NCBI RefSeq assembly: GCF_943914615.1
Contig: NZ_CALUCS010000002.1
Span: forward strand, 62,001 to 126,000
DNA: 64,000 nucleotides
Source: an uncultured Corynebacterium sp.
GTDB lineage: Bacteria > Actinomycetota > Actinomycetes > Mycobacteriales > Mycobacteriaceae
Direction: 5' to 3'
Shown here: positions 42,890-51,068 of the stretch, piece by piece
How positions within the stretch are numbered: the first letter of the stretch is position 1
Layout of the letters: each line of letters begins with the position of its first letter
The notes under the pieces: generated by a model
What the model was told of the DNA's origin: nothing
The model's input: the letters and a program-made list of their open reading frames with translations, nothing else
The model's database searches: none
Program-made: the position numbers and the translations under genes

Positions 42890-44089
42890 CTAGTAGCGAG
42901 CTGCGCCCTGGATCGGCATGGAGTCCACCGGAACGACCTGGACGGGGATGCCGTAGTCGGAGGCGTGGACGATCTTTCCGTCGCCGATGTACATACCAAC
43001 GTGAGTCACGCCCGGGTAGTAGCCGACGATGTCGCCCGGCTGCAGGTCGTTGACGGAAACGGACTGGCCGCCGGCGATCTGGGCGGAGGAGGTGCGCGGA
43101 ATGGACTTGCCCTCCTGCTGGTATGCCCAGAACATGAGGCCCGAGCAGTCAAAGGCGCTGGGACCAGTGGCACCCCAGGAGTACGGGGAGCCCAGCTTGG
43201 ACATGGCGGCCGCAACCACGCCGGTAGCGTTGACCGGGCCGTCGGAGCCGGCCTTCTTCAGGTCCCCGAGGAACTGCTCAACGTCCACGTCGATCGGGCC
43301 ATTTCGGTCGACCCAGCGGCGACGATCCTCCGGGCTCAGTCCGTCGACGGCCTTCATGACCTTGTCCTTCAGCGCATCCAACTGCTCATTGCGCTCGTCC
43401 AGATCCTTCTTGCGATCGTTCAGGGTGCGCAGCTGGAAGTTGGCGGTGGCCTTGGAGCGGCTGGCCTTGCTCTTTTCGCTGGCGGCGTCCTTGAGCTGTT
43501 GGCTCAGTGCAGTCACGGTATCGGCGCGCTGGTCGCCGATGGATGCCAGGTAGGAGGAACGCTCAACTGCTGCCTGCGGCCCCTGCGAGCCGACGAAGGC
43601 GGAGACCGGGTCCACGGTTGCGCCGCGGTACATGGCCTGAGACACGCCAGTGACGTTCTCGCGGGATGCCTTTACGTCGATATTGAGCTGGTCGGCCTTC
43701 TTCTGCGCGTCATCAGCGGACTTGTTGGCCTTGTCCAGGTTCCCCTGCGCCTGGTCGATATCGATCTTGAGCTGCTCGACCTCGTCGGAGGTCTCAGATG
43801 CGTAGCCGGAGATCTTATCCACGTGAGCGAGCAGTCCGTCCACGTCCTTCGGGATCGGCGCGTCCAGCAGACGGCGGATCTCCTCGGCGCGCTTCTGCTC
43901 GGCCTTCTTGTCGTCCTTCTGCTCGTTACGTTGCTGCGGGTTGCCCTGCTGCTGATCTTGTTGCGGGTCCGCCGCCGCCTGCGGAAGGGACGCTCCAACG
44001 GCGAGGGTCAGCAGAGCCGCGGTTGCGGCCTTTGCGACGGTGCGGGTGCCGACGAGGCGATCACGGGAAGAAAAAGACAACACGTTCAC
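42890..44089 (-). CDS. Secreted NlpC/P60 peptidoglycan endopeptidase with coiled coil
   Basis: This D,L-endopeptidase cuts stem peptides, probably at the septum, like RipC. The GTG at 44089 (399 residues) begins a signal peptide, MNVLSFSSRDRL then ATAALLTLAVGASLPQAAA. A long coiled coil (about residues 55-240) precedes the C-terminal NlpC/P60 domain. That domain has the catalytic Cys in AFDCSGLMFWAYQ and the His in GVTHVGMYIGDGKIVHA. A longer reading frame to 44227 lacks a signal and is unlikely. A second NlpC gene is upstream. Confidence 0.92.
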   Translation of the reverse strand: MNVLSFSSRDRLVGTRTVAKAATAALLTLAVGASLPQAAADPQQDQQQGNPQQRNEQKDDKKAEQKRAEEIRRLLDAPIPKDVDGLLAHVDKISGYASETSDEVEQLKIDIDQAQGNLDKANKSADDAQKKADQLNIDVKASRENVTGVSQAMYRGATVDPVSAFVGSQGPQAAVERSSYLASIGDQRADTVTALSQQLKDAASEKSKASRSKATANFQLRTLNDRKKDLDERNEQLDALKDKVMKAVDGLSPEDRRRWVDRNGPIDVDVEQFLGDLKKAGSDGPVNATGVVAAAMSKLGSPYSWGATGPSAFDCSGLMFWAYQQEGKSIPRTSSAQIAGGQSVSVNDLQPGDIVGYYPGVTHVGMYIGDGKIVHASDYGIPVQVVPVDSMPIQGAARY

Positions 44090-44189
44090 GACTGGACTTT
44101 CTTTAATTCTCACTAAATCCGGGCCGCCAAACGGCCAGGCAACGTTTATCAACGTTTGATAACGATAGATATTCTGCCACAAGAAAGGG

Positions 44190-44232
44190 CAAAAGTGGGA
44201 CTGGCCCCAACCGGGTTCCAGCCCCACTTAAT
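44190..44232 (-). terminator. Terminator after the short NlpC/P60 gene
   Basis: AAGTGGG and CTGG pair with CCAG and CCCACTT (one mismatch) around a 13-base loop. TTTTGCCC follows on the minus strand. It separates the two NlpC genes. Confidence 0.75.
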
Positions 44233-44312
44233 CACATGCTCACCAGCTGTAACACCAGCCCCGATTACATCTATCGAGCTGGCGAAACGCCGGGTGGGCG
44301 TCACTAAAAAAT

Positions 44313-44930
44313 CTAGAAACGCACCGCGTTGTAAATCGGCATCATGTGCAGGTTGTCGATACGCACCGGTTTGGAGGAGTTCAGCGCGTGGACGATCTTG
44401 CCGTTGCCGATGTAGATAGCAACGTGGGAAGGGCCACCGTAGTAGGAGACGACGTCGCCCGGCTGCAGAGCGTTCAGGGAAACCTTCTTGCCTGCGGAAG
44501 CCTGTGCGGAGGAGGTACGCGGGATGTTCTTGCCAACCTGGCGGTGAGCCCAGGAGGTCAGGCCGGAGCAGTCGAAAGCGTTCGGGCCGGATGCGCCCCA
44601 GGAGTACGGAGCACCGACCTTGGACTTCGCAATGTTAGCGATACGCTGGCCAACAGAGGAAGCGGCTGGCTTCTTCTTAGCGGCCGGCTTGATAGCGGGC
44701 TTAGCCGCAGCGTTCTTCTGGCCACCGGCGGTCAGGTTCGCCTGCTTGAAGTAAGGCTTGATGGTCGGCAGCAGGTGATCCGGAACATCAACGGTGACGC
44801 CGGACGGGGTGTGGGTAACCGGAGCAGCCTGGGCTGCAGCGGGGTTGAGTACAGCGGCTCCCACACCGACAGCGGCAATCATTGCTGCGTTGCGGGGTGC
44901 GTTGTTCTTCTTCAGGCTGTGCTTGCCCAT
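44313..44930 (-). CDS. nlpC: Secreted NlpC/P60 hydrolase
   Basis: This small cell-wall hydrolase has 205 residues from ATG 44930, chosen for GAGGACC before it. A signal peptide (MGKHSLKK, then AAMIAAVGVGAAVLNPAAAQA) precedes a Lys/Ala linker. The C-terminal NlpC/P60 domain holds Cys in AFDCSGLTSWAHRQVG and His in GPSHVAIYIGNGKIVHA. In C. glutamicum the corresponding nlpC gene is reported to be controlled by a c-di-AMP riboswitch. The leader here is long and structured, but I could not match the full consensus. Confidence 0.9.
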   Translation of the reverse strand: MGKHSLKKNNAPRNAAMIAAVGVGAAVLNPAAAQAAPVTHTPSGVTVDVPDHLLPTIKPYFKQANLTAGGQKNAAAKPAIKPAAKKKPAASSVGQRIANIAKSKVGAPYSWGASGPNAFDCSGLTSWAHRQVGKNIPRTSSAQASAGKKVSLNALQPGDVVSYYGGPSHVAIYIGNGKIVHALNSSKPVRIDNLHMMPIYNAVRF

Positions 44931-44964
44931 ATTGGTCCTCAATTACCTTTCAATCCGTTGTCTA

Positions 44965-45044
44965 GGGTTCGGAACTCTTCCTTCTCCCCTCGCCCGGTAG
45001 CCTCTGTGCGCTACCGCGGTGCGGTGAACTCTTTGTCGCTCACC
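44965..45044 (-). promoter_or_regulatory. Structured nlpC 5' leader, possible riboswitch
   Basis: Three consecutive stems lie 35-115 bases before nlpC: GGTGA/TCACC (45023-45044), CGGTAGC/GCTACCG (44995-45016), and a GGAA/TTCC stem flanked by GGG and CCC (44965-44989). TTCCGAACCC in the last is reminiscent of the 3' part of ydaO-type c-di-AMP riboswitches. The hallmark GGGGTGAATC is not seen, so the assignment is tentative. Confidence 0.35.
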
Positions 45045-45277
45045 TTCAAGGTCTCGAAAAGATTACGAAATGAACACAAGACATGTCCAGCTCCTCGCCA
45101 AAATTCCAGCAATTCAGCCCCCGACGTGCCGTTGTTATGGAACTGAGATTTTCTAAACCCTCAAGAAGAGAGTGAAAGTTACCAAAGCTTTATAATTCTT
45201 TGACCTGCGCCTTTAGAAAATGCGCCCCAGAAAACTGAAGGCGATCCCCCTTTAGGGAATTTTAAGAAAGCTATATT

Positions 45278-45293
45278 TGTGATCCTTGTCACA
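45278..45293. promoter_or_regulatory. GlxR (CRP-type) site
   Basis: TGTGATCCTTGTCACA is an exact TGTGA-N6-TCACA palindrome, the GlxR/CRP consensus. It lies in the long gap between nlpC (minus) and the DnaQ-like exonuclease (plus), about 350 bases from nlpC and 107 from the exonuclease. It may control either or both. Confidence 0.8.
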
Positions 45294-45399
45294 TGCGGTG
45301 TTTTTGGCGTGTTTTTGTTCTGTTCTTGACGCCTCTACGACCCCGCAGCACGCCACTTCAGTCCACCGCTGTCATACCCGCCCGCTAGACTTACTCCCC

Positions 45400-46080
45400 G
45401 TGTCCCCTATCGAGCCTTATTCTCCAGATGAAGCATCAGGTCTAAAGAGTAGAAAGCTGCGTTTAGACCTGCAGCAAACCCTAGAGAACTGCATTGTGGT
45501 CGACATCGAAACCACGGGGCTGCAGCCACAGGACGAACGCATCATTGAAGTCGCCGCCTTGCGAATCTACGAAGGCGAGCTCCAGGATCAGTTCACTACT
45601 CTGCTCAACCCGCGGCGCAGCGTGCCGCAGGAGATTACAGACCTCACGGGCATTTCCGACGGTCTGTTGGCGGACAAGCCAAGTTTTGCCGAAGTTATGC
45701 CTGAGCTGCTTAGCTTCCTCCGGGATACGTCAAGGCAGAACGCAGCGGGGATTCCGCGCCTTGTGGATACTCCACGTCTTGTGGGGCACAACGTCTCCTT
45801 TGACTTCTCCTTCCTGCAACACGAAATCCTCCGCGCCCAGCTAAGCGATATGGCCGAGCCTCGTCTAGCAAACCCAGAAGAGCTCTCGACTCAGCCTTAT
45901 ACCCCGCGCCTGGTGTGCACTGCGGAGGCTTCCCGCACTCTCATTCCTAGAGAGTCGGTGGGACGATACCGACTGGGAAACGTGGCGTCATACCTCAAAG
46001 TCCCCCACCGCCCGCTACACCGCGCAATGAGCGACGCACTAGCCACCTACGACGTCCTTCGGGCGCTATCGGCGCAGTAG
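45400..46080 (+). CDS. DnaQ-like DEDDh 3'-5' exonuclease
   Basis: This 226-residue member of the DnaQ exonuclease superfamily has exo I NCIVVDIETTGLQPQDERIIEV (Asp and Glu), exo II RLVGHNVSFDFSFLQHE, and exo III HRAMSDALATYDVL with His and Asp, so it is complete. It may proofread or trim nucleic acid ends; the partner is unknown. The GTG at 45400 is preferred because TAGACT lies 8 bases before it, a leaderless arrangement; the longer frame from 45286 has an atypical Cys-rich start. Confidence 0.85.
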   Translation: MSPIEPYSPDEASGLKSRKLRLDLQQTLENCIVVDIETTGLQPQDERIIEVAALRIYEGELQDQFTTLLNPRRSVPQEITDLTGISDGLLADKPSFAEVMPELLSFLRDTSRQNAAGIPRLVDTPRLVGHNVSFDFSFLQHEILRAQLSDMAEPRLANPEELSTQPYTPRLVCTAEASRTLIPRESVGRYRLGNVASYLKVPHRPLHRAMSDALATYDVLRALSAQ

Positions 46081-46119
46081 GCACTCCCTGGCCTGCAATA
46101 GGCACTCCCTGAGCTGCAA
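46078..46119 (+). repeat. Tandem 21-bp direct repeat at the exonuclease stop
   Basis: Units 46078-46098 and 46099-46119 begin TAGGCACTCCCTG and differ at only two positions. The first three bases are the stop codon of the exonuclease gene, so the stop is duplicated. Recent slippage or repeat-mediated duplication is the likely origin. Confidence 0.6.
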
Positions 46120-46155
46120 GAGACCGTCCTACGCTTAACTCTTAAATTGGAACAA

Positions 46156-46193
46156 CAAAAATCCCGCCCACCGGGTGGTGGACGGGATTCTCT
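46156..46193 (-). terminator. Terminator of the ctaE-qcrCAB transcript
   Basis: ATCCCG and CCACC pair with GGTGG and CGGGAT (one interior mismatch), with loop GGGT. On the minus strand a TTTTTG tract follows. It lies 42 bases after the qcrB stop and between convergent genes, so it may stop both. Confidence 0.85.
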
Positions 46194-46234
46194 CGAGCCT
46201 TATGTGAGAGCAGTTGAGTTAGCTCGAATGGAGA

Positions 46235-47869
46235 CTACTTGTCGAGTTCCTCGTGGCGACGACGGTTCTCCTCGTTCAGTCGCTCGAACATTTCCTTCTG
46301 CTCCGCGTGGTTAGCCTTCTCGATACGCTCGGCCTTCTCCGCGATCTCCGGGGAGTCCGGGCTGAAGAAGCTACCGCGACCAGGCTGGCCGGCTGCGCCG
46401 AGCTCGTTCATGGTCTTCGGAACGTATGCACCCTGGTACTCCAGCGGGATCGGGTGGCCGTGCTCGTCGACCGGGCCCAGCGGCTGGTGAACCTCGATGA
46501 AGCCACCGGAAGGCAGCTGGCGAATGGTGCCGGTCTCGATGCCGTGCTCCAGAACCTCGCGATCGTTGCGCTGCAGGGAGATGCACAGGTGGTAGGTGAT
46601 GAAGTACGCCAGCGGCGGCAGCAGCACCAGGCCGATACGGCCAACCCAGGTCATCAGGTTCAGCGAGATCGTGAAGTGCAGTGCAACCAGGTCGTTACCA
46701 CCGGAGATCGTCAGCAGCACGTAGAAGACCAGTGCCATGACACCCAGTGCGGTACGAACCGGCACATCACGCGGACGCTGCAGCAGGTTGTGGTGAGCGT
46801 TATCGCCCGTCATCTTCTGCTCGATCCACGGGTAAGCGAACAGCAGCACAACCAGAAGGCCCAGCAGCAGAGCTACCCAGAACACAGCCGGGATGGTGTA
46901 GTTACCGAGGTAGAGCTCCCATGCAGGCATCACACGTGCGGCACCGTCAGTCCACAGCATGTAAATATCCGGCTGGGAACCGGCGGAAACCTGCGACGGG
47001 TTGTACGGGCCGAGGTTCCAGATTGCGTTGATCTGGAAGAGACCAGCCATCAGGGCGACGACACCGAAGGTGATCAGGCCGAAGGAAGCAGCCTTCAGAC
47101 CGAACACCGGCAGAATGCGTACGCCGACAACGTTGTTCTCGGTACGACCCGGTCCAGGGAACTGGGTGTGCTTCTGGTACCAAACCAGTGCCAGGTGAGC
47201 GGCGATCAGGGCCAGCAGGATGCCCGGGATCAGCAGCACGTGGGCGATGTACAGGCGAGGAATGATGATTTCACCCGGGAAGTCGCCGGCGAACATGATC
47301 CAGTGCAGCCAGGTACCGATGATCGGCAGGCCAACGATGATGGCGGACATAATACGCAGACCAACACCGGAGAGCAGGTCGTCCGGCAGGGAGTAACCCA
47401 TGAAGCCCTCTGCCACGGACAGCAGCAGCAGGACGCAGCCGATGACCCAGTTAGCCTCACGCGGCTTGCGGAATGCACCGGTGAAGAAGATGCGCATCAT
47501 GTGGACCATGATGGACACTGCGAACAGCAGTGCAGCCCAGTGGTGGACCTGGCGGATAAACAGGCCACCGCGAACCTCGAACGAGATGTCCAGGGCGGTG
47601 TGGTAGGCGGCGGACATCTCCACACCGTTGAGCGGTGCGTAAGCGCCGTCGTAGATCACCTTCGACATGGACGGATCGAAGAACAGCGTCAGGTAGACAC
47701 CGGACAGGATCAGGATGATGAAGGAGTACAGCGCGATCTCACCGAGCATGAAGGACCAGTGAGTCGGGAATACCTTGTTAATTTGCGGGCGGATCAGGCC
47801 GGAGGCAGTGTACCGCTCGTCGATGTTGTTGGCCGCTTTAGCAGCGCGGCTCTGTTGTTTAGTGGTCAT
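46235..47869 (-). CDS. qcrB: Cytochrome bc1 complex cytochrome b subunit
   Basis: This membrane subunit of the menaquinol:cytochrome c reductase carries two b hemes and the quinol sites. The 544-residue protein has at least eight membrane helices. The heme-binding histidines lie in helix segments such as FIRQVHHWAALLFAVSIMVHMMRIFFTGAFR and YIAHVLLIPGILLALIAAHLALVW. The PxWY-type sequence of mitochondrial cyt b appears near EAN..GYSLPDDLLSG. A charged C-terminal tail follows. The ATG overlaps the qcrA stop as ATGA. Confidence 0.97.
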   Translation of the reverse strand: MTTKQQSRAAKAANNIDERYTASGLIRPQINKVFPTHWSFMLGEIALYSFIILILSGVYLTLFFDPSMSKVIYDGAYAPLNGVEMSAAYHTALDISFEVRGGLFIRQVHHWAALLFAVSIMVHMMRIFFTGAFRKPREANWVIGCVLLLLSVAEGFMGYSLPDDLLSGVGLRIMSAIIVGLPIIGTWLHWIMFAGDFPGEIIIPRLYIAHVLLIPGILLALIAAHLALVWYQKHTQFPGPGRTENNVVGVRILPVFGLKAASFGLITFGVVALMAGLFQINAIWNLGPYNPSQVSAGSQPDIYMLWTDGAARVMPAWELYLGNYTIPAVFWVALLLGLLVVLLFAYPWIEQKMTGDNAHHNLLQRPRDVPVRTALGVMALVFYVLLTISGGNDLVALHFTISLNLMTWVGRIGLVLLPPLAYFITYHLCISLQRNDREVLEHGIETGTIRQLPSGGFIEVHQPLGPVDEHGHPIPLEYQGAYVPKTMNELGAAGQPGRGSFFSPDSPEIAEKAERIEKANHAEQKEMFERLNEENRRRHEELDK

Positions 47870-49071
47870 GAACGACGCTCCCAGAATGCCGGGCCGACAG
47901 GCTCGATGAAGTTACGGTCGGCGTACATGTATCCCTCTTCGTCGACCGAGATCGACAGCTCAGGCAGGGCGCGAGCTGCCGGTCCGAAGATCGGCTTACC
48001 GTGCTGCAGTGCATCGAACTGAGACTGGTGGCACGGGCAGAGGATGCGGTTAGTTTGCTGCTCATACAGGGACGTAGGGCAACCGATGTGAGTACAGATC
48101 TTCGAGTAAGCGAAGTAATCGCCGTAGTGGAAGTCCTCCTGGCCCTCACGCAGGATCGCCTTGTCAGCGTCCTCCGGGCGCAGACGGATAAGCATCACAG
48201 AGTTACGCGGACCGTGGATGGAGTGCATGTGCTCTTCGTAGACGTCACGGTCCTTGTCGAACTTGTCACCATCGTTGACCATGTCCTCAGTCAGCGGAAA
48301 CACGGTCTCCATGGAGGCTGCGTCCAGATCCTCCGGGCGCATGCGGATCAGGCGAGACACGCCCTTGGTGCTGTAGTGACCGTCGTGCTCCTCGGCGATT
48401 GCGCCGGTGTCGCGGCCAAGGTAGACCTTCTCGCCCTGCTCCACCAGCGTCCAGCCGGTGGTCCAAAGGGTACCGTCGCCCTGAATACCCATGGCCTTGG
48501 CCTTCCAGGGGTTCTTAACGATGCCGCCCAGCGGCAAAGTGATAACCAGGCCAGCCAGAACCGCACCGGTACCGGCCAGGCCGGCGATAACCGGGCGGCG
48601 GCCCAGGGTGGAGGTCTTCCAGGAGTCGTTCAGCAGAGCGACCAGGGTACGGCGGTCAACTTCCTCAGACGGTCCGTCGTGACGGGTCTGAACCGAAATC
48701 TCTTCCGGAACAAAGTTCTTGGTGTAGGCAACGATAGCCGCGCCGAGCAGGGTGATGCTCAGACCGGACGTGATGCCCAGCAGCGGGGTGTAGATCGAGT
48801 ACAGCCACAGGCCGTCCTCTGCCAGACCCTTGTGCTCCCAAGGCCAGAACAGGTAGACACCGATGAAAGCGATGCCGAACAGGATCGACAGGGCCAGCAG
48901 AATGGTGACCTTGCTGCTCGCACGCTTCTCAGCGGGATCGTTGGCGATCGGGAAGCGTTCCTTGCGGTATGCAACCGTCACGCCGTCGAGCTCGGTACCC
49001 AGCCGGGCGAGCTCGTCGTTATTCATCTTCGACAGCTCTTCGTTGCTGTACTTCTTGTTGTTCTCACTCAT
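47866..49071 (-). CDS. qcrA: Rieske iron-sulfur subunit of the bc1 complex
   Basis: This [2Fe-2S] Rieske protein moves electrons from menaquinol to cytochrome c. The 401-residue form starts at MSENNKKYSN (ATG 49071), overlapping the qcrC stop by 4 bp. An in-frame upstream start would add 19 residues inside qcrC. Three membrane helices (about 65-85, 95-120, 160-185) are typical of actinobacterial Rieske proteins. The cluster ligands are CTHIGC (326-331) and CPCH (345-348). Confidence 0.96.
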   Translation of the reverse strand: MSENNKKYSNEELSKMNNDELARLGTELDGVTVAYRKERFPIANDPAEKRASSKVTILLALSILFGIAFIGVYLFWPWEHKGLAEDGLWLYSIYTPLLGITSGLSITLLGAAIVAYTKNFVPEEISVQTRHDGPSEEVDRRTLVALLNDSWKTSTLGRRPVIAGLAGTGAVLAGLVITLPLGGIVKNPWKAKAMGIQGDGTLWTTGWTLVEQGEKVYLGRDTGAIAEEHDGHYSTKGVSRLIRMRPEDLDAASMETVFPLTEDMVNDGDKFDKDRDVYEEHMHSIHGPRNSVMLIRLRPEDADKAILREGQEDFHYGDYFAYSKICTHIGCPTSLYEQQTNRILCPCHQSQFDALQHGKPIFGPAARALPELSISVDEEGYMYADRNFIEPVGPAFWERRS

Positions 49072-49967
49072 GACCGCGATCCAATCCACATAGCGAAGGC
49101 AACGAGAACCACGATGCCGATAAACCACATGACCATGCCCTCAGTCACCGGGCCGATACCGCCCAGACCAAAGCCACCCGGGTTCGGGGTTTCCTTGGCC
49201 GACTTGATGTAGGCAATGATGTCCTTCTTCTCGTCAGCGGTCAGCTGGCGATCGGAGAACTTAGGCATGTTCTGCGGGCCGGTCAGCATGGCCTGGTAGA
49301 TCTCCTGCTCGTTGGCCGGAGCCAGCGGCGGAGCGTACTTACCACTGGACAGTGCGCCACCCTTACCGGTGAAGTTGTGGCAAGATGCACAGTTCAGTCG
49401 GAACAGATCGGAACCGCGAGCAACGTCAGCCGGGTCGATCTTGCCTTCCTTGTTGTTGGAGCCACGCAGGGACTCCATAGCGATCTCACCGTTAGCGTCG
49501 CGGACGATGCCCGGGCCACCACCGTTAGCGTTAACATATGCGGCCAGCGCCAGTGCCTGCTGCTCGGAGTAACGCGGAGGCTTGCGTCCTGCCTGTGCCT
49601 CGTTGCGCAGCATCGGCATGCGGCCGGAGTGCACCTGGAAGTACACGGCGCCCTCGCCGACGCCGATCAGGGAAGGACCGCGATCCTTCACGCCCTGCAG
49701 GTTTGCACCGTGGCAGGTAATACAAGCAACCTCGTAGATTTCCTTACCCTGCTGTGCCAGATCCTCCGCGCTCTGCTCTGCAACGGCGTTCTGTGCGTCG
49801 GGGGTCAATGCGTTGGCGAGGAAGCCCGCGCCCGTGAGCGCGAACAGCAAAGCCAACGCGCCGGCGAAGGCCTTGCGAACCTTCCGGCGGCGGCGTGCCT
49901 TAGCGGCACTGCCCTTCGAACCACTGGAGACTTGCTCCGTGGTTGCGTTGGTGGAGTTGATATCCAT
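49068..49967 (-). CDS. qcrC: Diheme cytochrome c subunit of the bc1 complex
   Basis: This membrane-anchored cytochrome c bridges the bc1 complex to the aa3 oxidase, so no soluble cytochrome c is needed. The 299-residue protein has an N-terminal membrane segment (about 33-53), two heme attachment sites, CITCH (82-86) and CASCH (193-197), and a C-terminal helix (about 275-295). Two CxxCH motifs are diagnostic of the actinobacterial diheme QcrC. Confidence 0.96.
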   Translation of the reverse strand: MDINSTNATTEQVSSGSKGSAAKARRRRKVRKAFAGALALLFALTGAGFLANALTPDAQNAVAEQSAEDLAQQGKEIYEVACITCHGANLQGVKDRGPSLIGVGEGAVYFQVHSGRMPMLRNEAQAGRKPPRYSEQQALALAAYVNANGGGPGIVRDANGEIAMESLRGSNNKEGKIDPADVARGSDLFRLNCASCHNFTGKGGALSSGKYAPPLAPANEQEIYQAMLTGPQNMPKFSDRQLTADEKKDIIAYIKSAKETPNPGGFGLGGIGPVTEGMVMWFIGIVVLVAFAMWIGSRS

Positions 49968-50052
49968 CTTGTTCCCTTATTTGTTAGTCAATGGAATTGC
50001 GATGGGCTGTAGGCCGACTCTCTTCTTAAGGAGAAGAACCGACCTGGCCGGC

Positions 50053-50664
50053 CTACTGAATGAAGTAAATGGTGATCCACAGGCCAATCCACACGACGTC
50101 GACGAAGTGCCAGTAGTAGGACACAACGACGGCGGCGGTGGCCTGCGCCGGGGTGAACTTCGACTTCGCGGTCCTCAGCAGCACCACGATAAAGGCGATA
50201 ACACCGGCGAGCACGTGCGCACCGTGGAAGCCTGTCGTGATGAAGAAGACCGATCCGTAGACGGATCCGGGGATCGTGGTTCCGTGCTGCACCAAGTGGA
50301 CGTACTCGTAGCCCTGGCCAATGAGGAAGATAGTTCCCAGCAGCGCGGACAGTGCGTACCACTTGCGTAGCGCGAAGACGTCACCCCTCTCCGCTGCGAA
50401 GACGCCCCACTGAGCAGTGAACGAAGAACTGATCAGGATGACCGTAATAGTTGCCGCGAAGGGCACGTTCAGCTCGGTGGGCTCGGACGGCCAATTGCCG
50501 CCAGAGTTGGCCTTGGACACGAAGTACATCGCGAACAGGCCAGCGAAAAACATCAATTCCTGAGACAGGAACACAATCGTGCCGACACTGACCATGTTGG
50601 GTCGGTTCAGTGTCGCAACACGTTGTGGTGCTGCCATACCTGGGTTTTCAACTGCGCTCGTCAC
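50053..50664 (-). CDS. ctaE: Cytochrome c oxidase subunit III
   Basis: This 203-residue integral membrane subunit of aa3 oxidase has five helices. Its features include GTIVFLSQELMFFAGLFAMYF, FFITTGFHGAHVLAGVIAF and the C-terminal YYWHFVDVVWIGLWITIYFIQ, the typical subunit III end. It is 85 bases upstream of qcrC, forming ctaE-qcrCAB. The start is GTG, and TACTGT ends five bases before it. Subunit I (ctaD) lies elsewhere in the genome. Confidence 0.96.
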   Translation of the reverse strand: MTSAVENPGMAAPQRVATLNRPNMVSVGTIVFLSQELMFFAGLFAMYFVSKANSGGNWPSEPTELNVPFAATITVILISSSFTAQWGVFAAERGDVFALRKWYALSALLGTIFLIGQGYEYVHLVQHGTTIPGSVYGSVFFITTGFHGAHVLAGVIAFIVVLLRTAKSKFTPAQATAAVVVSYYWHFVDVVWIGLWITIYFIQ

Positions 50665-51068
50665 GCATAACAGTATGGCCGTTTAAAGCCCGATAGTCGA
50701 TTCACTTCGGCGGTTTTCTGGAAGCCATCTGTAAAATCGCAGGTAAAACCTTGGATAAACCTGAAAGCCAACCCCGTTAGGGGCTAGTGGGAACTTTTCC
50801 ACCCACGCATCCGACGAGTCGCATAACGACAGGTCAAATGCCACTTTCGTCAAGGGCTGACACACCGACCACCCCACTATGGGGCTAGCTAGTCGTTATC
50901 CCCTTACGCCCCCAATGGTGAGTTCTGTGGAACCGAATCTTAGGGGCGTCATTACCCAAAGGCTTCCGCACCCCCACACACCTAATAGACTGGTTAGTAC
51001 AGTAAGTACTTACTCAGTGTGCCGATGCGCGGCACAGATTCTTGACAGAGAGGTGCGTCAAAGCAGCC
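50665..51068. other. Intergenic region between divergent ctaE and trpD
   Basis: No credible gene is seen in these 404 bases. A 64-codon minus-strand frame exists but has no ribosome site or family resemblance. The left side should hold the ctaE-qcrCAB promoter. It has several small inverted repeats, such as CCCC-GTTA-GGGG near 50778. The right end holds the trpD promoter and a perfect 14-bp palindrome, annotated separately. Confidence 0.6.
50986..51014 (+). promoter_or_regulatory. trpD -10 and downstream 14-bp palindrome
   Basis: TAGACT (50986-50991) is a likely -10 element for trpD. The perfect palindrome AGTAAGTACTTACT (51001-51014) begins about ten bases after it, just at or after the expected transcription start. 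A repressor bound there would block initiation. The regulator is unknown. Confidence 0.5.

Noticed and set aside
44090..44227. N-terminal extension of the longer NlpC/P60 protein
   Set aside because: It would place 46 non-signal residues before a clear signal peptide that starts at GTG 44089.
46253..48022. 589-codon plus-strand frame opposite qcrB
   Set aside because: Shadow of qcrB with Gln/His/Asp-rich nonsense composition.
50683..50877. 64-codon minus-strand frame before ctaE
   Set aside because: No ribosome site, no recognisable domain, and it occupies the promoter region.
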